Origin: Salinibacter altiplanensis
Lineage (GTDB): Bacteria > Bacteroidota > Rhodothermia > Rhodothermales > Salinibacteraceae
Assembly (NCBI RefSeq): GCF_002894645.1
Contig: NZ_NCQY01000023.1
Location: 204,789-268,788 of the forward strand
Direction of reading: 5' to 3'
Length of the DNA: 64,000 bases
Below the pieces are notes generated by a model, which saw nothing but the letters and a program-made list of their open reading frames with translations, searched no databases and was not told the origin of the DNA. This document shows, piece by piece, positions 51,613-60,162 of the stretch. Numbering within the stretch: position 1 is the first letter of the stretch; each line of letters opens with the position of its first letter. Position numbers and translations under genes: made by a program.

Positions 51613-52872
51613 GTGGACTACCGGTTTCAAATCGCTCGGCGCTACCTGGCCAGCCGACGGGAGGTGTCGCTCATCTCGATCATCACCGGCATCTCGACGA
51701 TGGGCGTCGCCCTTGGGGTTGCGTCGCTCATCGTCGTGCTCTCCGTGATGAACGGGTTCTACGACGTTGTGCGGGATCTCCTCGTGTCGCTCGACCCCCA
51801 CGTCCGGGTCGTGAGCGCGGAGGGACAAGGGGTTGCCAATGCCGACTCGCTCCTCCGTGTCGCCCGTGAGACCCGACACGTGACGGCGGCGGCGCCCTAC
51901 GTGGAGGGGAAAGCCCTGCTCATGAGCGACAACGCGGACGACGCCCATCGGGTGGTCCGTGTTCGGGGCGTCGAGGCGTCCATGATGGAGGCTGCGGCCC
52001 CGACGATGGCCATGGGGCGCTTCGATCTGAGCCGGAACGCGGACGAGGGGCCGGGAATCGTCCTGAATCAGCGGCTTGGGCAGCGGGCGGGGCTCATGCC
52101 GGCCGGGCGAACGCAGTCGGCCAGTGCGGTGGGGCTGCTGTCGGCCCCGGCTGTCGAGCGCACCCTCACCAACATTTTTGGGAGCCCGCCGGTGCGGCGC
52201 TTCGACGTACGGGGGCTGTTCCAGTCGCAGGGGGCCTCAGAGGGCCAGCGTGTCTTCGTGTCGCTGGAGGAGGCGCAGCAGTTGTTTCGCACAGAGGACC
52301 GGGTGACGGGGATCGAGCTCCGCCTCGACAATCTGGAACGGGCGGCGGGCGTGAAGACGGCCCTGCAGCAAAAACTCGGGACCGACCGGTACACCGTACA
52401 GACGTGGTACGACCTTCAGCGGTCGCTCTACGACGTGATGCAGTTGGAGAAATGGGGGGCGTCGGCCATTCTCGGGCTCATTGTCATCGTAGCGGCCTTC
52501 AACATCGTCGGGTCTCTCACGATGGTGGTTATCGAGAAGCGGTCCGATGTGGGGGCGCTCCAGGCCATGGGGGTTTCACGAGGGAACGTGCGCCGCATTT
52601 TTCTGCTTGAAGGGGCCCTCATCGGCGCGCTTGGAACGGGCCTCGGGCTCGTCCTGGGGCTCGGGCTCGCCTTTCTGCAGCAGTACTCCGGAATTGTGCC
52701 GGTGGCCCAGGCCGAATCGTTTCTCATCGATGCCTATCCGGTGTCGGTGCAGGCCCTCGATGTGGTGCTTATTGCGGTTGTCTCATTTGGGCTTTGTGTG
52801 CTGGCCGCCCTGTACCCGGCCGCCCGAGCGGCCGCGATCAAACCGGCCCGGGCCGTGCACCTGGACAGCTGA
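51613..52872 (+). CDS. LolC/LolE-like ABC transporter permease
   Basis: A 419-residue inner-membrane permease starting with GTG. Four membrane helices are present: the first at IITGISTMGVALGVASLIVV, then a large periplasmic domain, and three helices at the C-terminus (SAILGLIVIVAAFNIVGSLT, LEGALIGALGTGLGLVLGLG and the ALDVVLIAVVSFGLCVLAA segment). The N-terminal YRFQIARRYLASRR and MVVIEKRSDVGALQAMG are LolC/E hallmarks. It should sort lipoproteins to the outer membrane together with LolD, which is not adjacent. The ATPase at 6.5-7.2 kb is not an obvious partner. Confidence 0.88.
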   Translation: MDYRFQIARRYLASRREVSLISIITGISTMGVALGVASLIVVLSVMNGFYDVVRDLLVSLDPHVRVVSAEGQGVANADSLLRVARETRHVTAAAPYVEGKALLMSDNADDAHRVVRVRGVEASMMEAAAPTMAMGRFDLSRNADEGPGIVLNQRLGQRAGLMPAGRTQSASAVGLLSAPAVERTLTNIFGSPPVRRFDVRGLFQSQGASEGQRVFVSLEEAQQLFRTEDRVTGIELRLDNLERAAGVKTALQQKLGTDRYTVQTWYDLQRSLYDVMQLEKWGASAILGLIVIVAAFNIVGSLTMVVIEKRSDVGALQAMGVSRGNVRRIFLLEGALIGALGTGLGLVLGLGLAFLQQYSGIVPVAQAESFLIDAYPVSVQALDVVLIAVVSFGLCVLAALYPAARAAAIKPARAVHLDS

Positions 52873-52983
52873 GCCCACAGTCGTCGACCGACACCGGACC
52901 TGAGGCCCTCTCGGGCCCATTGAAACATCTTGCCGAACTCCTCGATCAGGCGTCGCCTTCCGTTTCGTCCTGCCCCCCGTCCC

Positions 52984-53805
52984 ATGACCAACGACGCGTT
53001 CGACCTGATTGGCCTTCCGGACCGTCCCGAAAAGCCGCGGGAACGAGGCCTCACGCACATGCTGGACAAGGGGCTGTCGGCCCGGGAGGTCGAAAATGTT
53101 CTCAACGGGGCCGCCCACATCATCGATGTCGCCAAGCTCGGGTGGGGGACGGCCGCCGTCACGAAGAACCTGGAGACGAAGCTGGATGTCTATCGGGAGG
53201 CCGGCATTCCCTTCTTTTTCGGGGGCACGCTCTTCGAGGCGTACTTTCTTCGGGACCAGATCGACGAGTACCGCCGTCTTCTGGACGACCTGGGCGTGCA
53301 CCACGTCGAGATTTCTGCCGGGGCCGTCTCGATGGCGCACGAGGACAAGCTTGACTTCATTGAGCTCTTCGCGAAGGACTTTACGGTCGTGAGTGAGGTG
53401 GGCTCCAAAGACTCCAGCGATGTGATGGCTCCGTACCGGTGGGTCGAGTTCATGCAGGCGGAGCTGAAGGCCGGAAGCTGGAAGGTAACCGCCGAGTCGC
53501 GGGAGGCTGGGACCGCCGGGCTCTTCCGTCCGAACGGGGAGGTGCGAACAGGCCTCGTCGATGAACTCCTGTCCCGGGTCGACCCCCACGACATCATCTT
53601 TGAGGCCCCAAACAAGAAGCAGCAGGTATGGCTCATTAAGCACGAAGGCGCGAACGTGAACCTCGGCAACATTCATCCGGAGGAGGTCGTCCCGCTCGAA
53701 ACGCTGCGTCTGGGCCTGCGGGGGGATACCCTCTTCGAATTCCTGACACCGGGGATTACGCCGCACCTCCCTGGCGGAACCCCCTCGGGGGACGGGCATT
53801 CCTGA
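52984..53805 (+). CDS. comA: Phosphosulfolactate synthase (ComA family)
   Basis: A 273-residue TIM-barrel enzyme. The family hallmark VAKLGWGTAAV is present, with GIPFFFGGTLFEAYF, GVHHVEISAGAVSM, VVSEVGSKD and the C-terminal NLGNIHPEEVVPLETLRLGL. It adds sulfite to phosphoenolpyruvate, giving phosphosulfolactate, the first step to sulfolactate, coenzyme M or cysteate. This organism's lineage makes sulfonolipids, so a supply of C3 sulfonate is plausible. The ATG at 52984 is chosen; the earlier in-frame start at 52930 adds no conserved residues. No comB or comC is adjacent. Confidence 0.88.
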   Translation: MTNDAFDLIGLPDRPEKPRERGLTHMLDKGLSAREVENVLNGAAHIIDVAKLGWGTAAVTKNLETKLDVYREAGIPFFFGGTLFEAYFLRDQIDEYRRLLDDLGVHHVEISAGAVSMAHEDKLDFIELFAKDFTVVSEVGSKDSSDVMAPYRWVEFMQAELKAGSWKVTAESREAGTAGLFRPNGEVRTGLVDELLSRVDPHDIIFEAPNKKQQVWLIKHEGANVNLGNIHPEEVVPLETLRLGLRGDTLFEFLTPGITPHLPGGTPSGDGHS

Positions 53806-53996
53806 GCAGGCGTGGAATCAGTCCTCAAGGCAATGGGGAGACGGAACGACACGACGAAATTGCTGCGTCTTCACGAACAAAGTCCTGTGGTCCCGCCTTC
53901 AAGATCGTCGGTCTGATGCACACAAGCCGTACAGTGGTTTGTGTTGTTTTGAGACGACGACACGTCATAGCCCCAAATTGCCCCAAGAGATGCGTT

Positions 53997-54233
53997 ATGG
54001 CTCGCAAAGATGACATCACAGGGGAGGGTCCGGTGACCGGCAACAGCGTCTCCGACTCCAACCAAAAGACCAACCGCCGCTTCAAGCGCAACCTGCACGA
54101 GAAGCGGTTCTACATTCCTGCCCAGGACCGTCACGTGAAGCTGAAGGTGTCTTCGAAGACCCTGAAGACGATCAACAAAAAGGGCATTCAGGCGGTGTTG
54201 AAAGAAGCCCGCAAGCAGGGCTACGACGTGTAG
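53997..54233 (+). CDS. rpmB: 50S ribosomal protein L28
   Basis: A 78-residue protein. It has the NSVSDSNQKTNRRFKRNLHE signature and ends LKTINKKGIQAVLKEARKQ. The ATG at 53997 is taken; the region upstream is the leader. It is basic, unlike most neighbours, as expected for an RNA binder. It starts the rpmB-rpmG-DUF4295 run that precedes three tRNA genes. Confidence 0.95.
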   Translation: MARKDDITGEGPVTGNSVSDSNQKTNRRFKRNLHEKRFYIPAQDRHVKLKVSSKTLKTINKKGIQAVLKEARKQGYDV

Positions 54234-54309
54234 GTCGAGCCTTTTTTGCTGGATGCACCCCGTGGTGGCTCCAACCCGTAGCTAACCCCCCTACTCAACC
54301 CACAGTCCG

Positions 54310-54474
54310 ATGGCCACAGGCGATCGCGTTCAGGTCATACTCGAGTGCACGGAGGAACCGGGAACGTCGCGCTACCACACGACGAAAAACCGGAAGAATA
54401 CCTCCGACCGGCTCGAGCTCAAGAAGTACAATCCTGTCCTCCAGAAACATACCCTTCACCGAGAGAAGAAATAA
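54310..54474 (+). CDS. rpmG: 50S ribosomal protein L33
   Basis: A 54-residue protein reading [18 protein letters not shown], then [20 protein letters not shown] and a Lys-rich tail. It lacks the CxxC pairs of the zinc-binding type, so it is the Cys-minus L33. It lies between rpmB and the DUF4295 gene, three bases before the next ATG. Confidence 0.93.
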   Translation: MATGDRVQVILECTEEPGTSRYHTTKNRKNTSDRLELKKYNPVLQKHTLHREKK

Positions 54475-54477
54475 GCC

Positions 54478-54627
54478 ATGGCAGACCAGAGTACACCGGC
54501 TTCGCGCAAGATGGCGAAGCTCATCGTTGCTGAAGAAAAGGAAGACGGCAACTACGGCTTCCGTGAAAAGATTATTCCCCTCGACGATGTCGAGGAGGAG
54601 CTTGAGGAGGCTAAGAAGCTAACCTAG
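54478..54627 (+). CDS. DUF4295 protein (ribosome-associated, Bacteroidota type)
   Basis: A 49-residue protein starting MADQSTPASRKMAKLIVAEE with GNYGFREKIIPLDDVEEELE following. It matches the DUF4295 family, which is found almost only in Bacteroidota and nearly always directly after rpmG. A ribosomal role is inferred from this. It begins three bases after the rpmG stop. Confidence 0.85.
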   Translation: MADQSTPASRKMAKLIVAEEKEDGNYGFREKIIPLDDVEEELEEAKKLT

Positions 54628-54646
54628 ATTGGCTTCCATTGTCACC

Positions 54647-54720
54647 CGGGGCGTGGCGCAGTCTGGCAGCGCACCTGCTTTGGGGGCAGGTGGTCGCCGG
54701 TTCGAATCCGGCCGCCCCGA
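54647..54720 (+). tRNA. tRNA-Pro (UGG anticodon)
   Basis: A 74-nt cloverleaf: acceptor CGGGGCG/CGCCCCG, anticodon arm CCTGC with loop TTTGGGG giving UGG, T-loop GGTTCGAATCC. A is the discriminator base. No CCA is encoded. It lies 19 bp after the DUF4295 stop, in a cluster with two other tRNAs. Confidence 0.95.
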
Positions 54721-54772
54721 CCGATTTACGCCCAACATCTGGGGGCGCCTCGCCCCTCTGGAGCCTCGACCT

Positions 54773-54846
54773 GCGCCCGTAGCTCAGTTGGATAGAGCAG
54801 CGGACTTCTAATCCGCAGGCCGCAGGTTCGAATCCTGCCGGGCGTA
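54773..54846 (+). tRNA. tRNA-Arg (UCU anticodon)
   Basis: A 74-nt cloverleaf: acceptor GCGCCCG/CGGGCGT (one G.U), D-arm AGCTCAGTTGGATAGAGC, anticodon arm CGGAC/ATCCG type with loop CTTCTAA (anticodon TCT), and T-arm GCAGGTTCGAATCCTGC. The discriminator is A. It is second in the Pro-Arg-Cys cluster. Confidence 0.95.
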
Positions 54847-54937
54847 CACTCCGGACCGCCGTTTCCGCCCCGAAGGAGAGGAACTCAGTCCGGAATCTTT
54901 TCATTTACAGCGCAGAAGCACATCTTGAGTGACCCTT

Positions 54938-55008
54938 GGTGACGTGGCCGAGTGGTCAGGCAGAGGCCTGCAAAGCCTCCTACGGCGGTTCGAATCCGCC
55001 CGTCACCT
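54938..55008 (+). tRNA. tRNA-Cys (GCA anticodon)
   Basis: A 71-nt cloverleaf: acceptor GGTGACG/CGTCACC, anticodon loop CTGCAAA (anticodon GCA), T-arm GGCGGTTCGAATCCGCC. The discriminator is U, which cysteinyl-tRNA synthetase requires. It ends the cluster and faces the convergent dnaB gene. Confidence 0.95.
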
Positions 55009-55177
55009 CTACCACCTCTACTGCGAGCGCCCCTGGGCCCGGCCCGGCGGGCGCTCTTTGTTATGCGCCCTCCCGCGAAATTCCTTCGCGCGGATATGAG
55101 GGCGGCCCCCCGTCCGTGGACACCGGGAAGAGACGAGGCAGCGACGAGGGACATCTGCTCGCCCATCGGGCGGGAGA

Positions 55178-56773
55178 CTAGAACGGCGCGTCGTCCTCAA
55201 ACGAATTGCCGCCGCCCCCGCTAGCGTTTCCGTCGGAGGGCGGCATCGGGGCCGAGCCGTCGCCCTGGGGCGGGCCGCCTCCGGAATTGTCGTACTGCGT
55301 GGTGAGGGGCTCGAAGCGGGCGTACTGGTCGACGAACGCCAGCTCGACGGAGCCGATGGGGCCGTTGCGCTGCTTGCCCACGATAATCTCGGCGATGCCC
55401 TCGGTGGAGTTGCCCTGCTCGTCGACGGTGATGCCGTAGCGCTCGGCCCGGTAGATGAACGACACCACGTCGGCGTCCTGCTCGATCGAGCCCGACTCTC
55501 TCAGGTCCGAGAGCTGGGGCCGCTTGTCGCCGCCCCGATTTTCAACGGCACGGTTGAGCTGAGAGAGGGCGATGACGGGGATGTCGAGCTCTTTGGCCAA
55601 CCCCTTGAGCGAGCGAGAGATGTGGGCGATCTCCTGCTCGCGGTTGGCCCCGCTGCGCAGGTTGGCGCCGGAGGCCTGCATGAGCTGCAGGTAGTCGACC
55701 ACCACGAGCCCGAGGTCGTGCTCCGCCTTCAGGCGACGGCACTTGGCCCGGAGCTCCAGTACGCTGAGCCCTGGCGTGTCGTCAATGTAGATGTCCGCGT
55801 CGCTAAGGGCCCCGGCCGCCCGGGCCAGGTGCTGCCAATCGTCATCCTTCATCCGCCCTGTGCGGGCCCGGTGGGCGTCCACGCGGGCCTCGGAGGTAAG
55901 CATGCGCTGTGCGAGCTGCTGCGCGCCCATCTCCAGCGAAAAGATTGCCACGCCCGTCGAGCGCTCCGGGTGCGTGGCGGCGTTCTGGGCAGACGCGAGC
56001 GCAAATGCCGTCTTGCCCATGGAGGGCCGGGCCGCAATAATGATAAGGTCGGAGTCCTGCCAGCCGCTCGTAAGGTCGTCGAGCTTGGGAAAGCCGCTGG
56101 GCACGCCGGTGATGCCGCCGTCCTGGCCGTGGATGGTCTCGAGGCGCTCCAGGGTGTCCTTCACCACCTCGTTCATCGGGGCGGCAGCCTTGCGGAGCTG
56201 GTTGTCCGAGATCTGAAAGATCTTGCTCTCCGCCTCGTCGAGCAGTTCAAAGGCGTCGGCCCCCGAGTCGTAGGCCTTCTGGACGACCGATGTCATCGTC
56301 TCGATCATCTTGCGGAGCAGCGACTTCTCCGCGATGATGCGGGAGTGGTACTCCACGTTCGCGGCGGAGGCGACCTGCGTGGTAAGCTCGGTCAGGTAGT
56401 AGGCGCCCCCAATCTCGTCGAGCGTGTCGCGGCGGCGCAGCTCTTCGGTGAGGGTGACGAGGTCGACCGGGTTTCCCCGTTCGAAGAGGTCCTGAATGGA
56501 GGCGTAGATGCTCTGGTGCTTGTTTTCGTAGAAGGCATCCGACGGAAGAATCTCAATGGCCTGCGGGATGGCCTCTCGTTCGATCAGCATGGCGCCGAGG
56601 ACGGACCTTTCTACGTCGACGGCCTGCGGAGGCACGCGGCCCGACTGCTCGTGGACCGCCTGGGCCTGCTCCCGCTGCTGCTGACCCGCGCCGCCCCGCA
56701 TCTTTTCGAGAGGATAGGACGATCGGGACGACTCGTCGATGTTGAACCGTTGGGAGTCGTCGCTTTCAGCCAT
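55178..56773 (-). CDS. dnaB: Replicative DNA helicase DnaB
   Basis: A 531-residue hexameric helicase. The N-terminal domain starts PPQAVDVERSVLGAMLIERE, and the RecA core has Walker A ARPSMGKTAFALAS near 247-255, the Walker B-like LGLVVVDYLQLMQ, and the helicase motif REQEIAHISRSLKGLAKEL. No intein is present. After the core comes a tail of about 45 residues rich in Gly, Pro and Ser that ends GNSFEDDAPF, very like the C-terminal tip of SSB. Such a tail is absent from E. coli DnaB. Confidence 0.96.
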   Translation of the reverse strand: MAESDDSQRFNIDESSRSSYPLEKMRGGAGQQQREQAQAVHEQSGRVPPQAVDVERSVLGAMLIEREAIPQAIEILPSDAFYENKHQSIYASIQDLFERGNPVDLVTLTEELRRRDTLDEIGGAYYLTELTTQVASAANVEYHSRIIAEKSLLRKMIETMTSVVQKAYDSGADAFELLDEAESKIFQISDNQLRKAAAPMNEVVKDTLERLETIHGQDGGITGVPSGFPKLDDLTSGWQDSDLIIIAARPSMGKTAFALASAQNAATHPERSTGVAIFSLEMGAQQLAQRMLTSEARVDAHRARTGRMKDDDWQHLARAAGALSDADIYIDDTPGLSVLELRAKCRRLKAEHDLGLVVVDYLQLMQASGANLRSGANREQEIAHISRSLKGLAKELDIPVIALSQLNRAVENRGGDKRPQLSDLRESGSIEQDADVVSFIYRAERYGITVDEQGNSTEGIAEIIVGKQRNGPIGSVELAFVDQYARFEPLTTQYDNSGGGPPQGDGSAPMPPSDGNASGGGGNSFEDDAPF

Positions 56774-56867
56774 GAACGGAAGGGATAAGACTTGAGAAGA
56801 GGAACGGCTCGTCCGCTCGTGGGGAGCCGGGGACAGCCCCTGGGCAAAAGGACCGGAGCGGGGGCGG

Positions 56868-57716
56868 TCAGGTTTCGTCCCTCAGCTGATCGTAGCGGGT
56901 GCGGAGCAGTTTGACGTCCTCCCAGGTCGGCCGCTTCCACTGCGAGTTACGCAGGAGGGCGGCCGGGTGGTAGGTTGCCATCAGGGGAATGCCGTAGAAG
57001 TCGTGTTCCTGATCTCGCAGGTTGGAGAGGGAGGAGCTCCGGTCCAAAAGCGTGTTGCCGGCCACCTTGCCCACGGTGAGAATAATCGCCGGACGAATCA
57101 GCGCGATCTGCTTGTAGAGCACTGGCAGGTGCGCGTCGACCTCCTCCGATTTCGGGTTGCGATTGCGGGGCGGGCGGCTCTTCAAGATGTTCGTAATGTA
57201 GACGTCCTCCCGCTCAAAGTTGATTGCGTCGAGGATTTTGTCGAGGAGCTGCCCGGCCCGGCCGACGAACGGCTCGCCCTCCTCGTCCTCGTTGCGGCCG
57301 GGGGCCTCTCCGATGATGACGAGGTCGGCCTCGGGGTCGCCGACGCCGAACACGGGATTCTCGCGGTCCTCGTCGATCGGCACGAGAATGTTGTCGGCGA
57401 GATATTGCTCCACCGCTTCCAGTGCGTCGGCGTCTTTGTACGGGGCATCGTCGGGGATGAGCGCCTCGATGCGCTCTGAGGGAGGGAGCGAGGGGTCTTC
57501 GGCAGGGTCTACCTGATTGCCGAACAGGTCGTAGTTGGGCATGTCAGTGTCGGGGGCAGCGTCGTCGAGGGCAGTGCGTGAAGGGGAGGGGGAGTCGGCC
57601 GGGGAGGTGGGCGAAGACGACGAGGCCTCGTCCGCAGGGGGAAGGGGAAGAAGATCCCCGTGCAGCGCGCGCTCGTGCTCGACGATGGCCCGCAGCTTGC
57701 GGAGGAGGTCTCGCAT
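56868..57716 (-). CDS. Uracil-DNA glycosylase, family 4 type, without cysteines
   Basis: A 282-residue protein. The family 4 core is clear: [20 protein letters not shown] (motif 1), [31 protein letters not shown] and [16 protein letters not shown] (motif 2). An N-terminal Ser/Pro-rich region of about 100 residues precedes it. The four Fe-S cysteines of this family are missing, including KSRPP in place of KCRPP, and the whole protein has no Cys. It should remove uracil from DNA, but its stability without the cluster is an open question. Between coaBC and dnaB on the same strand. Confidence 0.85.
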   Translation of the reverse strand: MRDLLRKLRAIVEHERALHGDLLPLPPADEASSSSPTSPADSPSPSRTALDDAAPDTDMPNYDLFGNQVDPAEDPSLPPSERIEALIPDDAPYKDADALEAVEQYLADNILVPIDEDRENPVFGVGDPEADLVIIGEAPGRNEDEEGEPFVGRAGQLLDKILDAINFEREDVYITNILKSRPPRNRNPKSEEVDAHLPVLYKQIALIRPAIILTVGKVAGNTLLDRSSSLSNLRDQEHDFYGIPLMATYHPAALLRNSQWKRPTWEDVKLLRTRYDQLRDET

Positions 57717-57743
57717 CGAGAGGGAGGGAGAGTGGAAAACAGG

Positions 57744-58994
57744 CTATGCGCTGTTCTTCTCACGGGCGGGTTGCACCCGGTCGAGCAGGATTTCGGCCAC
57801 CTCAGCCTTCGGCATGCGGGGAAGATCCTCGGACGCCCCGTCGGCCCGGAGGAGTGTGACCCGGTTCGTGGAGGAGCCGAAGCCGGCCCCGTCCTCTGTT
57901 GGGTCGTTCACGACAATCCAGTCGAGGTTCTTTTCCTCCAGTTTGTGCCGGGCGTGTTCGAGGGCATCGTCGGTCTCCAGGGCGAAGCCCACGAGCACCT
58001 GCCCCGTCCGTTTGTGAGCCCCGAGGGTTTTCAGAATATCGGGGGTCCGGCGGAGGGGCAAGACAAGATCCTCGTCTGTCTTCTTGCGCTTGGAGCCCGA
58101 CGGATCGGCCGGGGTGTAATCGGCCACCGCAGCGGCCATGAATACGTAGTCGGCGTCTGCGCGCCGGGCCTGCACAGCGTCGTTCATCTCTTCCGCCGTC
58201 TGTACGGCAGTGACCTCGACGTTCGGGGGGGGAGACAGAGAGGTCGGCCCCGTTACGAGTGTCACCGACGCGCCTCGCTCCGCCGCCGCCGCGGCCACGG
58301 CGTAGCCCATTGTTCCCGTCGACGGGTTTGTGAGGACGCGGGCCGGATCGATGGGCTCCCGGGTGGGACCGGCCGTCACGAGCACGGTGTGGCCGGCGAG
58401 GGGCATGTCCTGGGCTTTCCCGCTTGCCTTCGTCTCTGCCATCAGATCGGCCACGCGTTGGAGGATGTCTCCGGGCTCGGGCATCCGTCCTTGTCCCACG
58501 AGGCCGCTCGCGAGTTCGCCGTGGGCGGCGGGCATCACCTCGTACCCAATCTTCCGGAGGCGATCCAGGTTGTCCTGAGTCGCGGGGTGCTGGTACATGT
58601 CCCGGTCCATGGCCGGGCACACCAGGAGCGGGCAGCGGGCCGAAAGGGCCGTAGCCGTCAGCATCGAGTCGCAAAACCCGTGGGCCAGCTTGGCAACCGT
58701 CTGGGCCGTGGCCGGGGCGACGACGAAGAGGTCGGCCCACTGCCCCAGGGTCACGTGCTTGGTCCACGACCCCTCCTCGTTCTCCGGAAAGATGTCTGTC
58801 AAGACCTCCTGCTCAGAGAGCGTTCCGAGCGTGAGTGGGGTTACGAAACGCTCGGCATCTGGGGTCATGAGCACTTGCACCTCGGCCCCGGCCTTCTTCA
58901 GTCGCCGCACGAGCGATGCCGCCTTGTACGCGGCAATGCTGCCCGTCACCCCCAGCACGACGTGTCGTCCGGACAGGTCAGGAGGGGGGGGCAT
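57744..58994 (-). CDS. coaBC: Bifunctional phosphopantothenoylcysteine decarboxylase / phosphopantothenate-cysteine ligase
   Basis: A 416-residue coenzyme A enzyme. The N-terminal flavin decarboxylase has GVTGSIAAYKAASLVRRLKK and the active-site PAMDRDMYQHPATQ; the position of the usual ACGD Cys is ELASGLVGQGRM, without Cys. The C-terminal ligase has VLVTAGPTREPIDPARVLTN and the conserved AAAVADYTPADP. It makes 4'-phosphopantetheine in two steps. The start at 58994 is chosen over 59030 for its sequence. It lies 27 bp upstream of the UDG gene. Confidence 0.93.
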   Translation of the reverse strand: MPPPPDLSGRHVVLGVTGSIAAYKAASLVRRLKKAGAEVQVLMTPDAERFVTPLTLGTLSEQEVLTDIFPENEEGSWTKHVTLGQWADLFVVAPATAQTVAKLAHGFCDSMLTATALSARCPLLVCPAMDRDMYQHPATQDNLDRLRKIGYEVMPAAHGELASGLVGQGRMPEPGDILQRVADLMAETKASGKAQDMPLAGHTVLVTAGPTREPIDPARVLTNPSTGTMGYAVAAAAAERGASVTLVTGPTSLSPPPNVEVTAVQTAEEMNDAVQARRADADYVFMAAAVADYTPADPSGSKRKKTDEDLVLPLRRTPDILKTLGAHKRTGQVLVGFALETDDALEHARHKLEEKNLDWIVVNDPTEDGAGFGSSTNRVTLLRADGASEDLPRMPKAEVAEILLDRVQPAREKNSA

Positions 58995-59136
58995 CGGGAA
59001 AAGAGAGGCGACGAAAGAGCAAGAATCCAATCAGGGGCCCACTTCGGGCATTCGTGGGGACGGGGCGCCCCACCGCTGGTTTGGAGGGGCGCCTGCGCAG
59101 GAAAGGGCCCACCCGGGCCGCGCAGACACCCGCGGA

Positions 59137-59430
59137 CTACTCGTCGTCGGGCTTCCGGTAATAAATCTTGTCCCCGAGAAACTCATCAATGGCGACTTCC
59201 GTCGGCTCCGGTTCCTTCTCGTATTCGAGGGAAACCTTCTCCTGCTCTTCTTGCATGCGGGCGTCTTCCATCTCTGGGCCGAAGCCCTCGAAGTAAGACA
59301 GCTTGTCGTCCAACTCCGAGCGCGTGTCGGAGGCCACCTGTCGCGACCGCTTTGACAAAACGGCGACGGTCTCGTAGAGGTTGCCGGTCTTCTCAGCCAG
59401 CTCGTCCAGGTTTAACGTTTCGATTGCCAT
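59137..59430 (-). CDS. rpoZ: RNA polymerase omega subunit
   Basis: A 97-residue protein that starts MAIETLNLDELAEKTGNLYE and has the KRSRQVASDTRSELDDKL segment, typical of Bacteroidota omega. The C-terminus is acidic and includes AIDEFLGDKIYYRKP. It helps assemble RNA polymerase and may take part in ppGpp response. It lies between gmk and coaBC, the usual order. Confidence 0.9.
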   Translation of the reverse strand: MAIETLNLDELAEKTGNLYETVAVLSKRSRQVASDTRSELDDKLSYFEGFGPEMEDARMQEEQEKVSLEYEKEPEPTEVAIDEFLGDKIYYRKPDDE

Positions 59431-59497
59431 GATAGAACGGGGCTACTTCGAAAGAAGGTGAGGGACCGCCGGTGGAATGCCGGTACTGTACCCATCG

Positions 59498-60064
59498 TCA
59501 CGAGTTCAGAAACTGACGAATTTGGGTGAGGGTTTCCTCGACCGCGGTGTCAAGATCATCATTCACGACCACCGCATCGCAGTCGTCGGCCCTGGCCATC
59601 TCCTGCTCGACCCGGTCGAGGCGATCCTGAAGGGATTCGCGGTCTTCGGTGCCCCGCCCTTCGAGCCGGCGTTGCAGCTCGTCGAGTGAGGGGGGCGCCA
59701 CAAACAGGATGAGGACATCGTTCCCGAAAATGCGCTTGACGTTGAGGGCCCCCTTGACGTCAATGTCGAGCAGTACAGGCCCGTCGGCGGCCTGATCTTC
59801 GACCTCCGATCGGAGCGTGCCGTAAAATTGATCGGGATACACCTCCTCGTATTCGAGCAGGTCGCCGGCGTCGATCCGTGCGCGAAATTCCTCGGGGGAG
59901 AGGAAGTGGTAGTCCTCGCCGTCGGTCTCGTTGGGGCGGGAGGCACGTGTCGTGGCCGACACGGAAAACTGCATTTCTGGCATTGCTCCCAGCACCCGAT
60001 GGGCGATGGTGGTTTTGCCGGCGCCGCTCGGGGCTGTGAGAACGACGATGTTACGGTCGGGCAT
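59498..60064 (-). CDS. gmk: Guanylate kinase
   Basis: A 188-residue enzyme that converts GMP to GDP. The P-loop is TAPSGAGKTTIAHR near residue 10, the GMP-binding segment is FSVSATTRASRPNETDGEDY, and the lid contains QRRLEGRGTEDRESLQDRL. It sits between yicC and rpoZ on the same strand, the standard order. Confidence 0.96.
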   Translation of the reverse strand: MPDRNIVVLTAPSGAGKTTIAHRVLGAMPEMQFSVSATTRASRPNETDGEDYHFLSPEEFRARIDAGDLLEYEEVYPDQFYGTLRSEVEDQAADGPVLLDIDVKGALNVKRIFGNDVLILFVAPPSLDELQRRLEGRGTEDRESLQDRLDRVEQEMARADDCDAVVVNDDLDTAVEETLTQIRQFLNS

Positions 60065-60162
60065 GGTGGGAAACGTTGAGGGTTGGAGGGTTGAAAGAGG
60101 CTAGGATCAGCCGATCGATACCGACCCTCCGGCCTTTCAACGCTGGGCCTTCAACCCGGGTG

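Noticed and set aside
57660-59432. Long plus-strand open frame opposite coaBC and rpoZ
   Set aside because: Two recognisable conserved proteins are encoded on the other strand.
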